A stretch of 64,000 nucleotides of DNA from an uncultured Oscillospiraceae bacterium (GCA_902465155.1 CABQLY010000007.1:1-64000), one strand, 5' to 3'; counted from the stretch's first letter, positions 8,801-17,648 are shown. Made by a program: numbers and translations. The notes: generated by a model from the sequence alone, not told the origin.

Positions 8801-9305
8801 GGTTCGGGCCAAAAATTTCGGCGTACTCCTGCGCGGTTTGCAGGGCTTTTTCCTCCTCCCCGTACAAAATGGCACGCGGAATTTCGCCCGCTAAGCAGGC
8901 CGAAAGCGCAATAAGCCCCTCGTGGTGCTGCCGCAGCAGCTCTTTATCTATTCTGGGGCGGGTGTAAAACCCCTCGGTAAAGCCAAGCGAAACCAGGCGG
9001 ATTAAATTTTGGTAGCCGCGGTTATTTTCGCACAACAGCACCAGGTGGTTGTAGGGCGACTGCACCCCTTTTGTTTTTTCAAACCGGGAGCCGGGCGCTA
9101 CATAAACCTCGCAGCCAATAATAGGCTTAACGCCGTGCTGCAAGGCCTTTTTGTAAAATTCAAGGGCGCCGTACATTACCCCGTGGTCGGTTATTGCAAC
9201 GGCGGTTTGCCCGGCGGCCTTTACCGCCAAAAATAAATCGTCTAACCGGCAAGCGCCGTCTAACAAGCTATATTCGGTGTGCAAATGCAAATGTACAAAG
9301 CCCAA
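5814..9305 (-). CDS. dnaE: DNA polymerase III alpha subunit (DnaE type)
   Basis: This is a replicative or lesion-tolerant polymerase of 1163 residues. The order is PHP domain (FVHLHLHTEYSLLDG at the start), palm with GPGRGSGAGS (about 355) and the catalytic aspartates in PDFDVDF (about 400), fingers, a helix-hairpin-helix region and a C-terminal OB fold (about 975-1080). I choose TTG 9305: AAAGGGGG lies 7 bases upstream and the PHP motif begins at once, as in relatives. A TTG at 9326 would place that ribosome site inside the gene. The proofreading exonuclease of PolC is absent, as expected for DnaE. It follows whiA after 160 bases. Confidence 0.95.
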   Translation of the reverse strand: MGFVHLHLHTEYSLLDGACRLDDLFLAVKAAGQTAVAITDHGVMYGALEFYKKALQHGVKPIIGCEVYVAPGSRFEKTKGVQSPYNHLVLLCENNRGYQNLIRLVSLGFTEGFYTRPRIDKELLRQHHEGLIALSACLAGEIPRAILYGEEEKALQTAQEYAEIFGPNHFYLELQNHGLQGQQQVNAGLKAIAKKTGIGLVCTNDVHYLTRQDSKVQEVLLAIGTGKKLGDSDLLRFETEEFYLKTQAEMAKAFPLDEAALQNTQKIADRCSVSFTFHELKLPYIDIGPQDHFEYLTQKCREGLQRHYGKNPPENVAKRLEYELSVIQKMGFTDYYLIVADYVLYAKSQGIPVGPGRGSGAGSLAAYCIGITGIDPIRYDLLFERFLNPERVSMPDFDVDFCYVRRQEVIDYVIKKYGKSHVSQIVTFGTLAARAAVRDVGRVLNLPYNTCDRVAKLIPLEHGMSLNRALQTVPDLKQLAESDDAVKELLNLCLKVEGMPRHASTHAAGVVISDRPVADYVPLAVNDDTVVTQYTMTELEELGLLKMDFLGLRNLTIIRDAEKMVARREPDFKIETIPENDPKTLHMMAQGNTDGVFQFESEGMKNVLRAFGPESLEDLIAILSLYRPGPRKSIPTYVYNRHHPEQVQYKTPLLKPILAVTYGCIVYQEQVMRIFRELAGYSLGRADIVRRAMSKKKHDVMQRERQTFIFGEKDENGRVRIEGAVARGVPEPIAEEIYNDISDFSSYAFNKSHAAAYAVISYQTAYLKAHYPAEYMAALLSSVLGQPGKVNQYSAECARLSIKILPPDVNESDLDFTVRNGYIRFGLLAVKNLGAVFIQKIIAERKNGSYTGILDFCRRVNGRELNRRAVESLIKCGALDSLGANRRQMLQALDEILLACSQEAARSANGQQTLFDTLAEPQQLTFELPNVPEMPEEQRLNFEREATGMYLTGHPLNKYKTLAKTLKVQQAAEVTGPALPDGARVKLLVLLNEVKTKTTKNGGVMAFLSAEDLTDAVHITVFPKTFNQARPVLKGGSVLFVSGRVSRQEDRPGELICDKIEPAPAPLQSANAGGAEPTAPNLALNQPPGPDYQKLFLRLPTKNDNLMRQINALLTENGAPVIIYCADTGKQLLAAKKANFAKNSPLYLKICNIVGKNNVKTVE

Positions 9306-9465
9306 GGCAAAGCCCCCTTTAAACAAAATTTTAGCCGCACCTTTAGGCCGGCCAAAGTCTTAAATTGCAATAAAGGCCAAAAAAATTTTTAAAACCCGGC
9401 TTTCGGCCAAAAAACTTTAACGCCGTTAAGCTTTTTACTTTAAGCCTACCCTTGCAAAAAACAGC

Positions 9466-10365
9466 TTAACCGTTGGCCGATTTTTGCGCCAGCAGCACCA
9501 GCTTGTTCAGCCGGTGGTTTAGGCCGGAGCGGGTAACCGGGGCGGCGCATTTGGCGCAAAGCTCTTGCAAAGAGGCGTCGGGAAACGCCTCGCGCAGGGC
9601 GGCGGCCTCCTGCAATTCCGGGGAAAGGCCGTCTAATAATCCAAGCTTTTTTAAAACGGCAATGGCCTCGCGCTGGCGCACCGCGGCGCCAACGGTTTTA
9701 GAGATGTTAGCCGCCTCGCAATTGGTTAAGCGGTTATAATGGTTTCGCATATCCTTATACACCTTAATTTCGGCCAGCTCCAGCGTAAAACGGGTGGCCC
9801 GAACGGTTGTTAAAAGGTCCTCTATTTGGGCGCTGCCCTTAAAATAAAGCACAACGGCCCCGCTGCGAATAGCAACCCCCGGCGTTAGGCCTATTTTGCC
9901 CAACAGCACGGCAAATAAATCTACCGGCTGCGTTTTGTGCAGGCAAAATTCGGCGTGGTACTCCTTTTTAGGGTCGGTAATACTGCCGCAGGCCAAAAAA
10001 GCCCCGCGCACAAAGGCCGAAACGCAGCAATCTTTATTTAAAATTTGCGGCGGCAGCGCGGTAACGCCGTTTGGGGTAAAGCCGTAGGCGGCAAAAATTT
10101 TTTGGCAGCTGTTGGGGCTGCTGACCAAAACGGTGTAGCCCTCGCGCACGGCGGCAGCCTTTTGGGGCTGTACCGTTACCGCAAAGCACTTTTCAAGGTG
10201 CGCGCAAAGGCGGTTGGCAACAGCCTCGCTCTCGGAATAAAACAAAATTTTATTGAAAGAAAAAACCCGGCCAAACAGCAATAAGCCGAGGCACTCGGCT
10301 AACCTGCAGCAGGCGGGCGTTTTCACCTTACAAAGCTCGTTTTTCACTTCGGATGAAAAGGACAC
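9466..10365 (-). CDS. whiA: WhiA, DNA-binding cell division/sporulation regulator
   Basis: WhiA fuses a degenerate LAGLIDADG homing-endonuclease fold to a C-terminal helix-turn-helix. In Bacillus it affects division and chromosome segregation. This copy is 299 residues with the conserved opening SFSSEVKNEL and a C-terminal HTH region (SLQELCAKCAAPVTRSGLNH, then RLNKL). GTG 10365 is chosen because it gives the family start M-SFSSE with GGGGA 9 bases before it; ATG 10374 is possible but has no spacing from that site. It follows rapZ by 40 bases. The yvcK gene usually found between them is missing. Confidence 0.93.
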   Translation of the reverse strand: MSFSSEVKNELCKVKTPACCRLAECLGLLLFGRVFSFNKILFYSESEAVANRLCAHLEKCFAVTVQPQKAAAVREGYTVLVSSPNSCQKIFAAYGFTPNGVTALPPQILNKDCCVSAFVRGAFLACGSITDPKKEYHAEFCLHKTQPVDLFAVLLGKIGLTPGVAIRSGAVVLYFKGSAQIEDLLTTVRATRFTLELAEIKVYKDMRNHYNRLTNCEAANISKTVGAAVRQREAIAVLKKLGLLDGLSPELQEAAALREAFPDASLQELCAKCAAPVTRSGLNHRLNKLVLLAQKSANG

Positions 10366-10405
10366 TGGCAACATCCCCGTAAATTATTCCAAAAATCAAC
10401 GCTTA

Positions 10406-11263
10406 TTAATGCTTATCAATATCGCGGTGTATTACGCTAACACGGTACTTTTTTTTGCTTAAATCGTTGTAGATCATTTCGGCCAGAGCCACCGAGCGGT
10501 GCTTGCCGCCGGTGCAGCCAACGGCAATAACCAGCTGGCTTTTGCCCTCCTCCCGGTAAAGGGGAACCGTAAATTCAATAAAATCCAGCATTTTTTGCAC
10601 AAATTTTTGCGAGGCCTCAAACTGCATAATGTAGTTTACTACTTCGCTATCCAGCCCGGTGTGGCTTTTTAGCTCCGGCACATAAAAGGGGTTTGGCAGG
10701 CAGCGGGCGTCAAACACCAGGTTAGATTCGCTGACCGCGCCGTACTTAAAGCCAAAGGACATACAGGTAATATTTAACCCGCCGTTTTGCTCGGAAAACA
10801 GGTTGATCAGCCGTTTTTTTAACTGCCCGGCGGTAATATTCGTGGTATCTATTACAAAATTGGCCTTGGCACGCAGGTTGGCAAGCAGCGCCCGCTCTTT
10901 ACGAATGGCCTGAGCTACCGAAATGCGGTACAGCTCGCACAGCGGGTGCTTGCGGCGCGTTTCGTTGTAACGGCGCTCTAACTCGGTATCAGAGGTATCT
11001 AAAAACAGTACCTGAAAGGGCACGCCCTTAGCGGCAAGCTGCTCAAAAATCTCGTTAATTCCGCGAAAAGCCTCCCCCCCGCGAAAGTCGGTAACAATGG
11101 CCACCTTGCCCAGCGGAAACTGCCCTTTTCCGGAAAGGTCTACAATGGCGTTAATCAACACAGGCGGAATATTATCTATACAATAATAGCCAATATCCTC
11201 CAATGCATTTGCCGCGCTGGATTTACCCGCGCCCGACATTCCCGTTACAAATAAAAACTCCAT
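10406..11263 (-). CDS. rapZ: RapZ/YvcJ nucleotide-binding protein
   Basis: This is a 285-residue P-loop protein with Walker A GMSGAGKS at residues 8-15 and the family C-terminal motif CTGGKHRSV (about 256-264). In enterobacteria RapZ guides RNase E to the small RNA GlmZ; in Bacillus YvcJ binds nucleotides and its target is less clear. The Firmicutes role is probably linked to cell-envelope precursor control, matching murB next door. GAGGTGT precedes the ATG. Confidence 0.95.
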   Translation of the reverse strand: MEFLFVTGMSGAGKSSAANALEDIGYYCIDNIPPVLINAIVDLSGKGQFPLGKVAIVTDFRGGEAFRGINEIFEQLAAKGVPFQVLFLDTSDTELERRYNETRRKHPLCELYRISVAQAIRKERALLANLRAKANFVIDTTNITAGQLKKRLINLFSEQNGGLNITCMSFGFKYGAVSESNLVFDARCLPNPFYVPELKSHTGLDSEVVNYIMQFEASQKFVQKMLDFIEFTVPLYREEGKSQLVIAVGCTGGKHRSVALAEMIYNDLSKKKYRVSVIHRDIDKH

Positions 11264-11400
11264 ACATACACCTCTAATCTAAACCGTAAAACCTTTTAAA
11301 ACCCGGCTCCGGTGCGGCTGCTTTAGGTAAAACTGCCACACCGCTTTTGTCGGCAAAGGCCAGCCCACAACACCAATAATGTAAAACTACAAATAATGCC

Positions 11401-12324
11401 TTACCGGCCAATAAATTCTACCTCCGGCTCTAAGCGCACGCTGGTTTCTAAAAAAACTTTTTCCTGCACCTGCTCAATTAAGCTGCGAATATCACCCGCG
11501 GTGGCGCCGCCCTTGTTAATTACAAAGCCGGCGTGCTTTTCGCTAACCGCGGCACCGCCAACCGTAAAGCCCTTTAGCCCGCAGGATTCTATTAACGAGC
11601 CGGCAAAATGCCCGGTTGGGCGCTTAAAGGTGCTGCCGGCGCTGGGGTACTCTAACGGCTGCTTTTCGCGCCGGCGGGCCATAAGCTGCTCCATTCGGCC
11701 GCGAATTTCGGCCGGGGGAGCTGCGGCTAAACGGTAGGTAATTGCGGTAATAATGCGATTCTTTTTTTCTTTAAACAGGCTGGTTCGGTAGCCCAGCTTT
11801 AATTTTTGCAGGGGCAAAACCTCGGTTCTGCCGTCGCTTAAAACGCAGCTACACTCGGTAACAATGTTGGCCATTTCTGAGCCGTAAGCCCCGGCGTTCA
11901 TGTACAGTGCGCCGCCGGCCGTACCGGGAATACCCCAAGCAAACTCTAACCCGCCAAGCTCGTTTTCAAGCGCAAAAGAGCAAAGCACCGAAAGCTTTGT
12001 GCCGGCGCCGCAGCGCAGCTCAAACGCGCTAAGCCGCTCTTTTTCACAAAATCCGCCGCCAATGTGCAGCACAGCGCCGGCAACGCCAAGATCCGAAACC
12101 AAAACATTACTGCCGTTGCCCAAAACCGTTACCGGAATTTCACGCGCGGTGCAAAAGGCAATAATTTGGGCCAACATCCGCTCGTTCAGCGGCTCGGCCC
12201 AAAGGTCGGCCGGGCCGCCCACCTTAAAGCTGGTGTGCGGGGCCATGGGCTCGTTTTCCTTAAAAAAGCACTGCTTTTGCGTTAAAAAACCTTTTAGTTC
12301 ATTTAGTTGCTCGTTTAACTGCAA
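11401..12324 (-). CDS. murB: UDP-N-acetylenolpyruvoylglucosamine reductase
   Basis: An FAD enzyme that reduces the enolpyruvyl group to make UDP-MurNAc for peptidoglycan, using NADPH. It has 307 residues. Motifs seen are GNGSNVLVSD for FAD binding (about 74), MNAGAYGSEM (about 141), the catalytic serine region YPSAGSTFKRP (about 225) and a C-terminal PEVEF with the proton-donating Glu. The start is TTG, with GGGGAGG 8 bases before it. It is 24 bases behind the ROK kinase and co-directional with hprK and rapZ. Confidence 0.96.
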   Translation of the reverse strand: MQLNEQLNELKGFLTQKQCFFKENEPMAPHTSFKVGGPADLWAEPLNERMLAQIIAFCTAREIPVTVLGNGSNVLVSDLGVAGAVLHIGGGFCEKERLSAFELRCGAGTKLSVLCSFALENELGGLEFAWGIPGTAGGALYMNAGAYGSEMANIVTECSCVLSDGRTEVLPLQKLKLGYRTSLFKEKKNRIITAITYRLAAAPPAEIRGRMEQLMARRREKQPLEYPSAGSTFKRPTGHFAGSLIESCGLKGFTVGGAAVSEKHAGFVINKGGATAGDIRSLIEQVQEKVFLETSVRLEPEVEFIGR

Positions 12325-12348
12325 AGGGCAAACCTCCCCTTAAAAAGC

Positions 12349-13308
12349 TTAATGCTGGTAAAATCTAAAAATAAACGCTGCGCCAATAATGCCGGCGTCG
12401 TTCCCCAGCTTTGCAATTTTAACCTGCGTTTGATTTTCAACATTTTTTGAAAAACGCTCGGCCTCTACTATTTTTTGAATGGGAATTAGTAAATTATCCC
12501 CCTCTTTAGAAATACCGCCGCCAATGCAAATAATTTCCGGCTGAAAGGTGTTAATGGTGTTAATTAACCCGCAGGCAACATAGCGAATGTAAAGCTCTAC
12601 AACGGCGCGCCCGGCCTCGTCGTTTTTGCGCATGGCGTCAAACGCGGTGCGGCCGTTTACATTTTCAAGCTTGCCGTCGGCCAGCTCCCACATTACGCTG
12701 TTTTTGTTGCTTTGCATGGCAGCCTGCGTAAGGTGAATTAACCCGGTAGCCGAAGCGTAAGCCTCCCAACAGCCTTTACGGCCGCAGGTGCACTGGGCGC
12801 CATCCATAACAATTACGGTGTGCCCCAGCTCGCCGCCGGCCAAATTGGCGCCGGAAAACAGCTTGCCGTCTATAATAATTCCGCCGCCAACACCGGTACC
12901 CAGCGTAATAGCAACAAAGTTTTTGGTGCCAACGCCGGCGCCGGCAATAAATTCGCCGTAAGCGGCAGCCGAAGCGTCATTTTCTAAATAACAGTTAAAG
13001 CCCAAACGCTCTTTTAGCATTTTGCCCATTGGCAAATTAGAAAAGCCAAGGTTGTTCGAGGTTGCAATAACGCCGGTGTAGGGGTTTACGCTGCCCGGGC
13101 TGCCAACGCCAACGCTGGCAATGTCTTTTAGCTCTAAGCCGGCGTCCTTAACCGCCAAGCGGGCGGCCTCAGCCATATCGTCTAAAATTAAATCGTCGGC
13201 ACGGCCGGCATTGGTTTTCATTTTACCGCGGCCAATAATTTCGTAATTTTCGTTTACTACGCCGGCGGCAATGTTGGTTCCGCCTAAATCAATACCTAAA
13301 TAATACAT
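12349..13308 (-). CDS. glcK: ROK-family glucokinase
   Basis: It phosphorylates glucose with ATP. The 319-residue protein has the N-terminal phosphate loop DLGGTNIAAG (residues 6-15), the catalytic region LENDASAAAYGE (about 103-114) and the ROK zinc motif CTCGRKGCWE (about 170-179). There is no N-terminal HTH, so it is a kinase and not a ROK repressor. AAAGGAG precedes the ATG. Its position between hprK and murB puts sugar phosphorylation beside the catabolite regulator. Specificity for glucose over other hexoses is inferred from family resemblance. Confidence 0.9.
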   Translation of the reverse strand: MYYLGIDLGGTNIAAGVVNENYEIIGRGKMKTNAGRADDLILDDMAEAARLAVKDAGLELKDIASVGVGSPGSVNPYTGVIATSNNLGFSNLPMGKMLKERLGFNCYLENDASAAAYGEFIAGAGVGTKNFVAITLGTGVGGGIIIDGKLFSGANLAGGELGHTVIVMDGAQCTCGRKGCWEAYASATGLIHLTQAAMQSNKNSVMWELADGKLENVNGRTAFDAMRKNDEAGRAVVELYIRYVACGLINTINTFQPEIICIGGGISKEGDNLLIPIQKIVEAERFSKNVENQTQVKIAKLGNDAGIIGAAFIFRFYQH

Positions 13309-13477
13309 GAAAAAGCTCCTTTATTTAATGGTTAAAATCGGGTTGGTGCCCGCTAAAACGGTTTTGTTGCAATTAATAACACTGCCGCCTTAGCAGGGCT
13401 AAGCACCGTACGGCTTGCCCGTTTTACTTAAACGGCTGTGCGCTTATTCCCCGGGGCGTTAGCCCAAAAACGGGGCG

Positions 13478-14452
13478 TTAATCGTAAACATCGCTGCTAA
13501 GGTTTTCGTTTTCCTCCGAGGAGGCAATGGCGTCCTCCATGCCAAGCTTTTTTAAAAGGTCGTGCGCGGCGTTGTAGCCCAGCTTTTTTTGCCGGTTGTT
13601 CATGGCGGCAACCTCAATAATAACGGCCAAATTGCGCCCCGGCTTTACCGGAATGGTAAGGGAGGGAATTTTAATATCTAAAATAGAGGTGCTTTGATTT
13701 TCCAGCCCCATGCGGTCGTACACCTTGTCGGAATCCCAAGGCTCCAGCTTAATTACCATATCTACCTTTTCGGTAAGCTTTACGGCGCCAACGCCAAAAA
13801 TGCGGCTGGCGTTAATAATGCCAATGCCCCTAAGCTCAATAAAATGGCGAATATTTTCGGGCGAGGAGCCTACTAACGAACGGGAGGACACCCGCCGCAG
13901 CTCAACGGCATCATCGGCTATTAGGCGGTGGCCGCGTTTAACCAGCTCAATGGCGGTCTCACTTTTGCCTACGCCGCTTTCGCCCAAAATTAAAATGCCC
14001 TCGCCGTAAACCTCTACCAAAACGCCGTGGCGCGTAATGCGCGGCGCCAGCTGAACATTTAAAAACGCAATAATAGAGGACATAAAGCTGGAGGTTGCGT
14101 CGTCGGTGCGCAGCAGCGGAACGCCGTATTTTTTGGCAGCCGCCAGCATTTCATCTAAAACCGCTAAATTGCGCGAGATAATGACCATTGGAGGCTGTTT
14201 GGAAAAAAATTTATCTAAGCAGGCGTGCAGCTTTTCGGGCGAAAGATCGTTTAAATAGCTATCTTCACTTTTGCCAATAACCTGAACGCGCTCACTGTCA
14301 AAAAACTCGTAGTACCCGGCAAGCTGCAGGCCGGGGCGGTTTACCTCAACGCTAACAACCAAAATTTCCTCCGGGTTTTCCGGCAAATAAATTGTTTCAA
14401 GCGAAAGCTCTTTAATTATTTTAGCCAATTGAACAGAAAAACCTGTTTGCAT
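13478..14452 (-). CDS. hprK: HPr kinase/phosphorylase
   Basis: This bifunctional enzyme adds and removes phosphate on Ser46 of HPr, the master signal of carbon catabolite control in Firmicutes. It has 324 residues. Walker A GESGVGKSE (about 155-163) and the family signature LRGIGIINASRIFG (about 205-218) are clear. ATG 14452 is chosen: GGGGGAG is 4 bases upstream and MQTGFSVQ is the family-like start; an in-frame extension to 14491 has no ribosome site. A TATAAT (about 30 bases before the ATG) probably starts the run hprK-glcK-murB-rapZ-whiA-dnaE. Confidence 0.95.
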   Translation of the reverse strand: MQTGFSVQLAKIIKELSLETIYLPENPEEILVVSVEVNRPGLQLAGYYEFFDSERVQVIGKSEDSYLNDLSPEKLHACLDKFFSKQPPMVIISRNLAVLDEMLAAAKKYGVPLLRTDDATSSFMSSIIAFLNVQLAPRITRHGVLVEVYGEGILILGESGVGKSETAIELVKRGHRLIADDAVELRRVSSRSLVGSSPENIRHFIELRGIGIINASRIFGVGAVKLTEKVDMVIKLEPWDSDKVYDRMGLENQSTSILDIKIPSLTIPVKPGRNLAVIIEVAAMNNRQKKLGYNAAHDLLKKLGMEDAIASSEENENLSSDVYD

Positions 14453-14544
14453 AATACTCCCCCATTCACTTACCATTATACAACAATGCAAACGTTTTTA
14501 AAAGCTATTTTTTTGCGAATTTTAATTTTTTTACCCTGTTTTTA

Positions 14545-14597
14545 CAAAAAATAACGCGGCCGGAAATTTTTTGCTTTCAAAAAAACTTCCGACCGCG
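14545..14597 (-). terminator. Terminator of the 86-residue membrane protein gene
   Basis: On the minus strand a long stem, CGCGG(T/C)CGGAA with an A/T-rich upper part, runs from 14597 to 14555 and is followed by TTATTTTTT. It separates this gene from hprK. Confidence 0.7.
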
Positions 14598-14632
14598 GGA
14601 ACAAAAGGCAATTTTTAAGCTAAATTTAAAAA

Positions 14633-14893
14633 TTACGGCTCTAAATCAGTTTTATCATCGCCGCTTTCAGCAGGGTCGTTTTCCGGCTGTTCAATAGGCT
14701 CAACCACCGTATGCTCGGCAGCTTGCTGGTTTAATTTTGTAACATCGGTAGCGGTTACATCCGTCTTTTTTTTGCTAATAATTAACATCCAAACCAAGCC
14801 GCTTACTACAATTACCGTACAAACAATTGCCAAAACAATAATAATGGGAGAAAGGCCGGCGTCGCCGGTGCCCGGATTAACAAGATATTGCAT
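14633..14893 (-). CDS. Small membrane protein with N-terminal NPGTGD motif
   Basis: The 86-residue product reads NPGTGDAG at residues 6-13, then one membrane helix (about 15-40), then SKKK and a ~45-residue acidic tail. NPxTG followed by a helix and lysines is the layout of a sortase sorting signal, but here it is at the N-terminus and the polar tail follows the lysines. By charge the tail should be cytoplasmic. No function is known to me. It is a single gene with a near-consensus promoter and its own terminator, which argues that it is real and well expressed. GAGG precedes the ATG. Confidence 0.7.
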   Translation of the reverse strand: MQYLVNPGTGDAGLSPIIIVLAIVCTVIVVSGLVWMLIISKKKTDVTATDVTKLNQQAAEHTVVEPIEQPENDPAESGDDKTDLEP

Positions 14894-14938
14894 AGTGAAA
14901 CCTCAATATTCATAAAAATAAAAATTAAATATAGGCGT

Positions 14939-14967
14939 ATTATACCACATCTTGCACAAAAAGTCAA
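14939..14967 (-). promoter_or_regulatory. Strong promoter of the 86-residue membrane protein
   Basis: On the minus strand TTGACT (14962-14967), exactly 17 bases, TATAAT (14939-14944). The start codon is about 40 bases past the expected +1. Confidence 0.8.
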
Positions 14968-15242
14968 CCTTTTTTACACCATATTGAGAAACAACCGGCG
15001 AAAAACTACAAACCGGAGCCTTTGGGGCAAACTGCTTTTAAGCCTAAACCCCGGGCAAAGGCACCCGCGCCAAAAGTTTAACGCCAAAACAAGCAATTGC
15101 CCCAAAGCCTTAACGGCAAAGCTTAAAACAAATTGTAAAACAACCGCTTACGGTAAATAAGCGCAAAGCCGCCGGGGCAACGGGCAACCTTATGGCCTTA
15201 GCACCTTAAGCACAACCCAAGGGGCCAAGGCAGCAGCCCGCC
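14968..15242. other. Intergenic stretch without a recognisable gene
   Basis: The region downstream of pheT holds no hairpin with a T-tract that I can see and no credible gene. A 90-codon plus-strand open frame starting at 14888 crosses the promoter, has no ribosome site and is not believable. Confidence 0.4.
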
Positions 15243-17633
15243 TTAACGCCGCAGCTCGGCGCCGGCGGCCGCCAGCTTTTTAACAATTTTACTAACGCAG
15301 GCGTCAATGGCTTCATCGGTTAAGGTTTCCTCCTTAGAGCGGAGGGTTAAATTAAAGGCCACGCTTTTTTTGCCTGCCGGAATTTGCTCGCCCTCGTAAA
15401 TATCAAACAGCGAAACGCTTTCCAGCAGCTTGCCGCCGGCGGTGCGAATGGTTTGCATCAGCTCCCCTACCGGAACGGCCGAGTCGCACAGCAGTGCCAG
15501 GTCGCGGTTAACGGCCGGGAACCTTGGCAGCGGATTATAAATAACCAACGACTTTTTAATTTGCAGCAGCCGGTTTAAATAAACCTCGGCCACATAAACC
15601 CGGCGGTTTAAATCGGCCTTAGCGGCAACGGCCGGGTGCAGCTCACCAAAAACGGCAATCAGCTCGCCGTTTAGGGTAGCCTTGGCGCGGCGGCCGGGGT
15701 GCAGATACGGCTCGGTGCAGCGGTCAAAGCTAAACTCAACGCCCTGCAGGGTTGCAATTTGCTCTATCACGCCCTTTAGGGTGTAAAAATCCTCGCTTTC
15801 GCCGTACATACCAATGCTTAAGGTTTTTAGCTCCTGCGGCTGGCAGGTAAGCGGCAGGCTGTGCGGAATAAATCGTTTAGAAACCTCAAAAAAGCGGCCG
15901 GCCGGAATTTTGCGGTTGCTGTTGGTTGCCAGCACCTTTAGCATAGAGGTTATAAGCTGGGTACGCATGGTAGAAAATTCGTCCCCCAGCGGGTTTAAAA
16001 TGGTAATGGCACGGCGGCGGGCGTCCTCCTCCGGCAGCTCCAACAGGTCAATATCCTTAGAGCCTATAAAGGAGTAGGTTGTAATTTCGTCCATACCGTT
16101 GGCGCAAAGCAGGGCCTTTAAGCGGTCGTCCAGCGCGCGGTCGGGCGTTACGGTGCCGCGCATAACCGCCCCGTTCATTGGGGTGCCGTGAATGTGGTCG
16201 TACCCGTAAATCCGCATAACCTCCTCGGCAATATCGGCCATAAATTCAATATCCCCGCGGAAGGAGGGTATGGTGCAATTCAGCTCGCCGTTTTTAAGGG
16301 TGGTTGGAATATGCAGCGCGTTTAAAATTTCGGCCATGCGCTCGCCCGGAATTTCTACCCCCAGCAGGCCGTTAATATCGGCCACCTTAACGGTAAGCTC
16401 CCGCTGCTGCGGCAGGCCCTCGTTGCAATCAATTACGCCGTCAACAATATCGCCCGCGTTTAGCTCGCAAATGAGCTGCAAGGCGCGGTTCATAGCGTAT
16501 TCGGTGTTCATAATATCCAGCCCGCGCTCGTAACGGCCGCTGGATTCGGTGCGAATGCCCAAGGCACGCGCGGTGCGGCGAATATTATCCCGCTTAAAAT
16601 TAGCCGACTCTAAAAACAAATGGCGGGTGTTTTCGGTAATTTCGCTTTCCAGCCCGCCCATAATACCCGCTAAGCAGGAGGGGCGCTCGCCGTCGGCAAT
16701 TACCAGCATATCCAGCGTTAGGGCGTGGGGCTTGTCGTCTAAGGTAGTAATGCTTTCCCCTTTTTCGGCGTTGCGAACAATAATCTGCTTGCCGGCAATT
16801 TGGTCGTAATCAAACGCGTGCATGGGCTGCCCCGTTTCCAGCATAACAAAGTTGGTAATATCTACAATGTTGTTAATGGGGCGCATACCGGCAGCCTTAA
16901 TGCTTTGCTTCATCCAGTCCGGCGAGGGGGCAATACGCAAATTGGTTACAAACCGACCCATGTACCGCGGGCAAAGCTCAAAATTTTTAACGGTTACGGC
17001 AATATGCTCGTTAATGCTGCCGCCAACGGTTTTAAAGGTTGGCACCGGCGGGTGAAATTTTGTACCCAGCACCACGCCAATTTCCCGCGCTACACCCAGC
17101 ACGCTTTGGCAATCCGGCCGGTTGGCGGTAATTTTAAAATCAATGATCCAATCGTTTAAATGCAAGATCTCGCGCAGGTCGGTGCCCGGCTTAGGCTCGC
17201 CGTGCAAAATCATAATGCCGTAAACCTCGGCGCCCTCGTAATCCTCGTTTTTTAGGCAAAGCTCCTCCCCGCTGCACAGCATACCGTTAGATTCTACCCC
17301 GCGCAGCTTGCCTTTTTTAATATGCATACCGTTTGGCAGGTAAGAATCGTGCAGTGCGGTTGGTACATAGGCGCCCTCAAAAACATTTTGCGCGCCGGTT
17401 ACAATTTGCACATCCGTGCCGGTGCCAACATCAATTTGGCAAATTTGCAGGTGGTCGGAATCGGCGTGCTTTTGCAGCTTGGTAATTTTACCAACCACCA
17501 CATTTTTCATGCTTTCGGCGGTGTTTACCGCCTCCTCTACCTCAAAGCCGGCCATAACCATGCGGTCGCACAGCTCTAAAGGCGAAACATTAATTTCAAC
17601 ATACCGTTTTAATTGTTCTAACGAAATTTTCAT
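15243..17633 (-). CDS. pheT: Phenylalanyl-tRNA synthetase beta subunit
   Basis: It forms the alpha2-beta2 PheRS that charges tRNA-Phe. The 796-residue protein has the normal bacterial length. The order is an N-terminal tRNA-binding EMAP/OB domain (VVVGKITKLQKHADSDHLQ, about 45-63), B3/B4 editing region (about 215-380), B5 domain (about 405-475) and a C-terminal anticodon-binding FDX-ACB domain (about 700-793). GGGGGAAG precedes the ATG. It lies 15 bases behind pheS and shares the T-box leader. Confidence 0.97.
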   Translation of the reverse strand: MKISLEQLKRYVEINVSPLELCDRMVMAGFEVEEAVNTAESMKNVVVGKITKLQKHADSDHLQICQIDVGTGTDVQIVTGAQNVFEGAYVPTALHDSYLPNGMHIKKGKLRGVESNGMLCSGEELCLKNEDYEGAEVYGIMILHGEPKPGTDLREILHLNDWIIDFKITANRPDCQSVLGVAREIGVVLGTKFHPPVPTFKTVGGSINEHIAVTVKNFELCPRYMGRFVTNLRIAPSPDWMKQSIKAAGMRPINNIVDITNFVMLETGQPMHAFDYDQIAGKQIIVRNAEKGESITTLDDKPHALTLDMLVIADGERPSCLAGIMGGLESEITENTRHLFLESANFKRDNIRRTARALGIRTESSGRYERGLDIMNTEYAMNRALQLICELNAGDIVDGVIDCNEGLPQQRELTVKVADINGLLGVEIPGERMAEILNALHIPTTLKNGELNCTIPSFRGDIEFMADIAEEVMRIYGYDHIHGTPMNGAVMRGTVTPDRALDDRLKALLCANGMDEITTYSFIGSKDIDLLELPEEDARRRAITILNPLGDEFSTMRTQLITSMLKVLATNSNRKIPAGRFFEVSKRFIPHSLPLTCQPQELKTLSIGMYGESEDFYTLKGVIEQIATLQGVEFSFDRCTEPYLHPGRRAKATLNGELIAVFGELHPAVAAKADLNRRVYVAEVYLNRLLQIKKSLVIYNPLPRFPAVNRDLALLCDSAVPVGELMQTIRTAGGKLLESVSLFDIYEGEQIPAGKKSVAFNLTLRSKEETLTDEAIDACVSKIVKKLAAAGAELRR

Positions 17634-17648
17634 TCTGCACTTCCCCCT

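Noticed and set aside
14470..14500. A catabolite-response (cre) site near the hprK promoter
   Set aside because: TGCAAACGTTTTTA matches the consensus only in part; the last conserved CA is missing.
14633..14893. The 86-residue protein as a sortase-anchored surface protein
   Set aside because: The motif is at the N-terminus and polar residues follow the helix; there is no signal peptide or exported domain before it.
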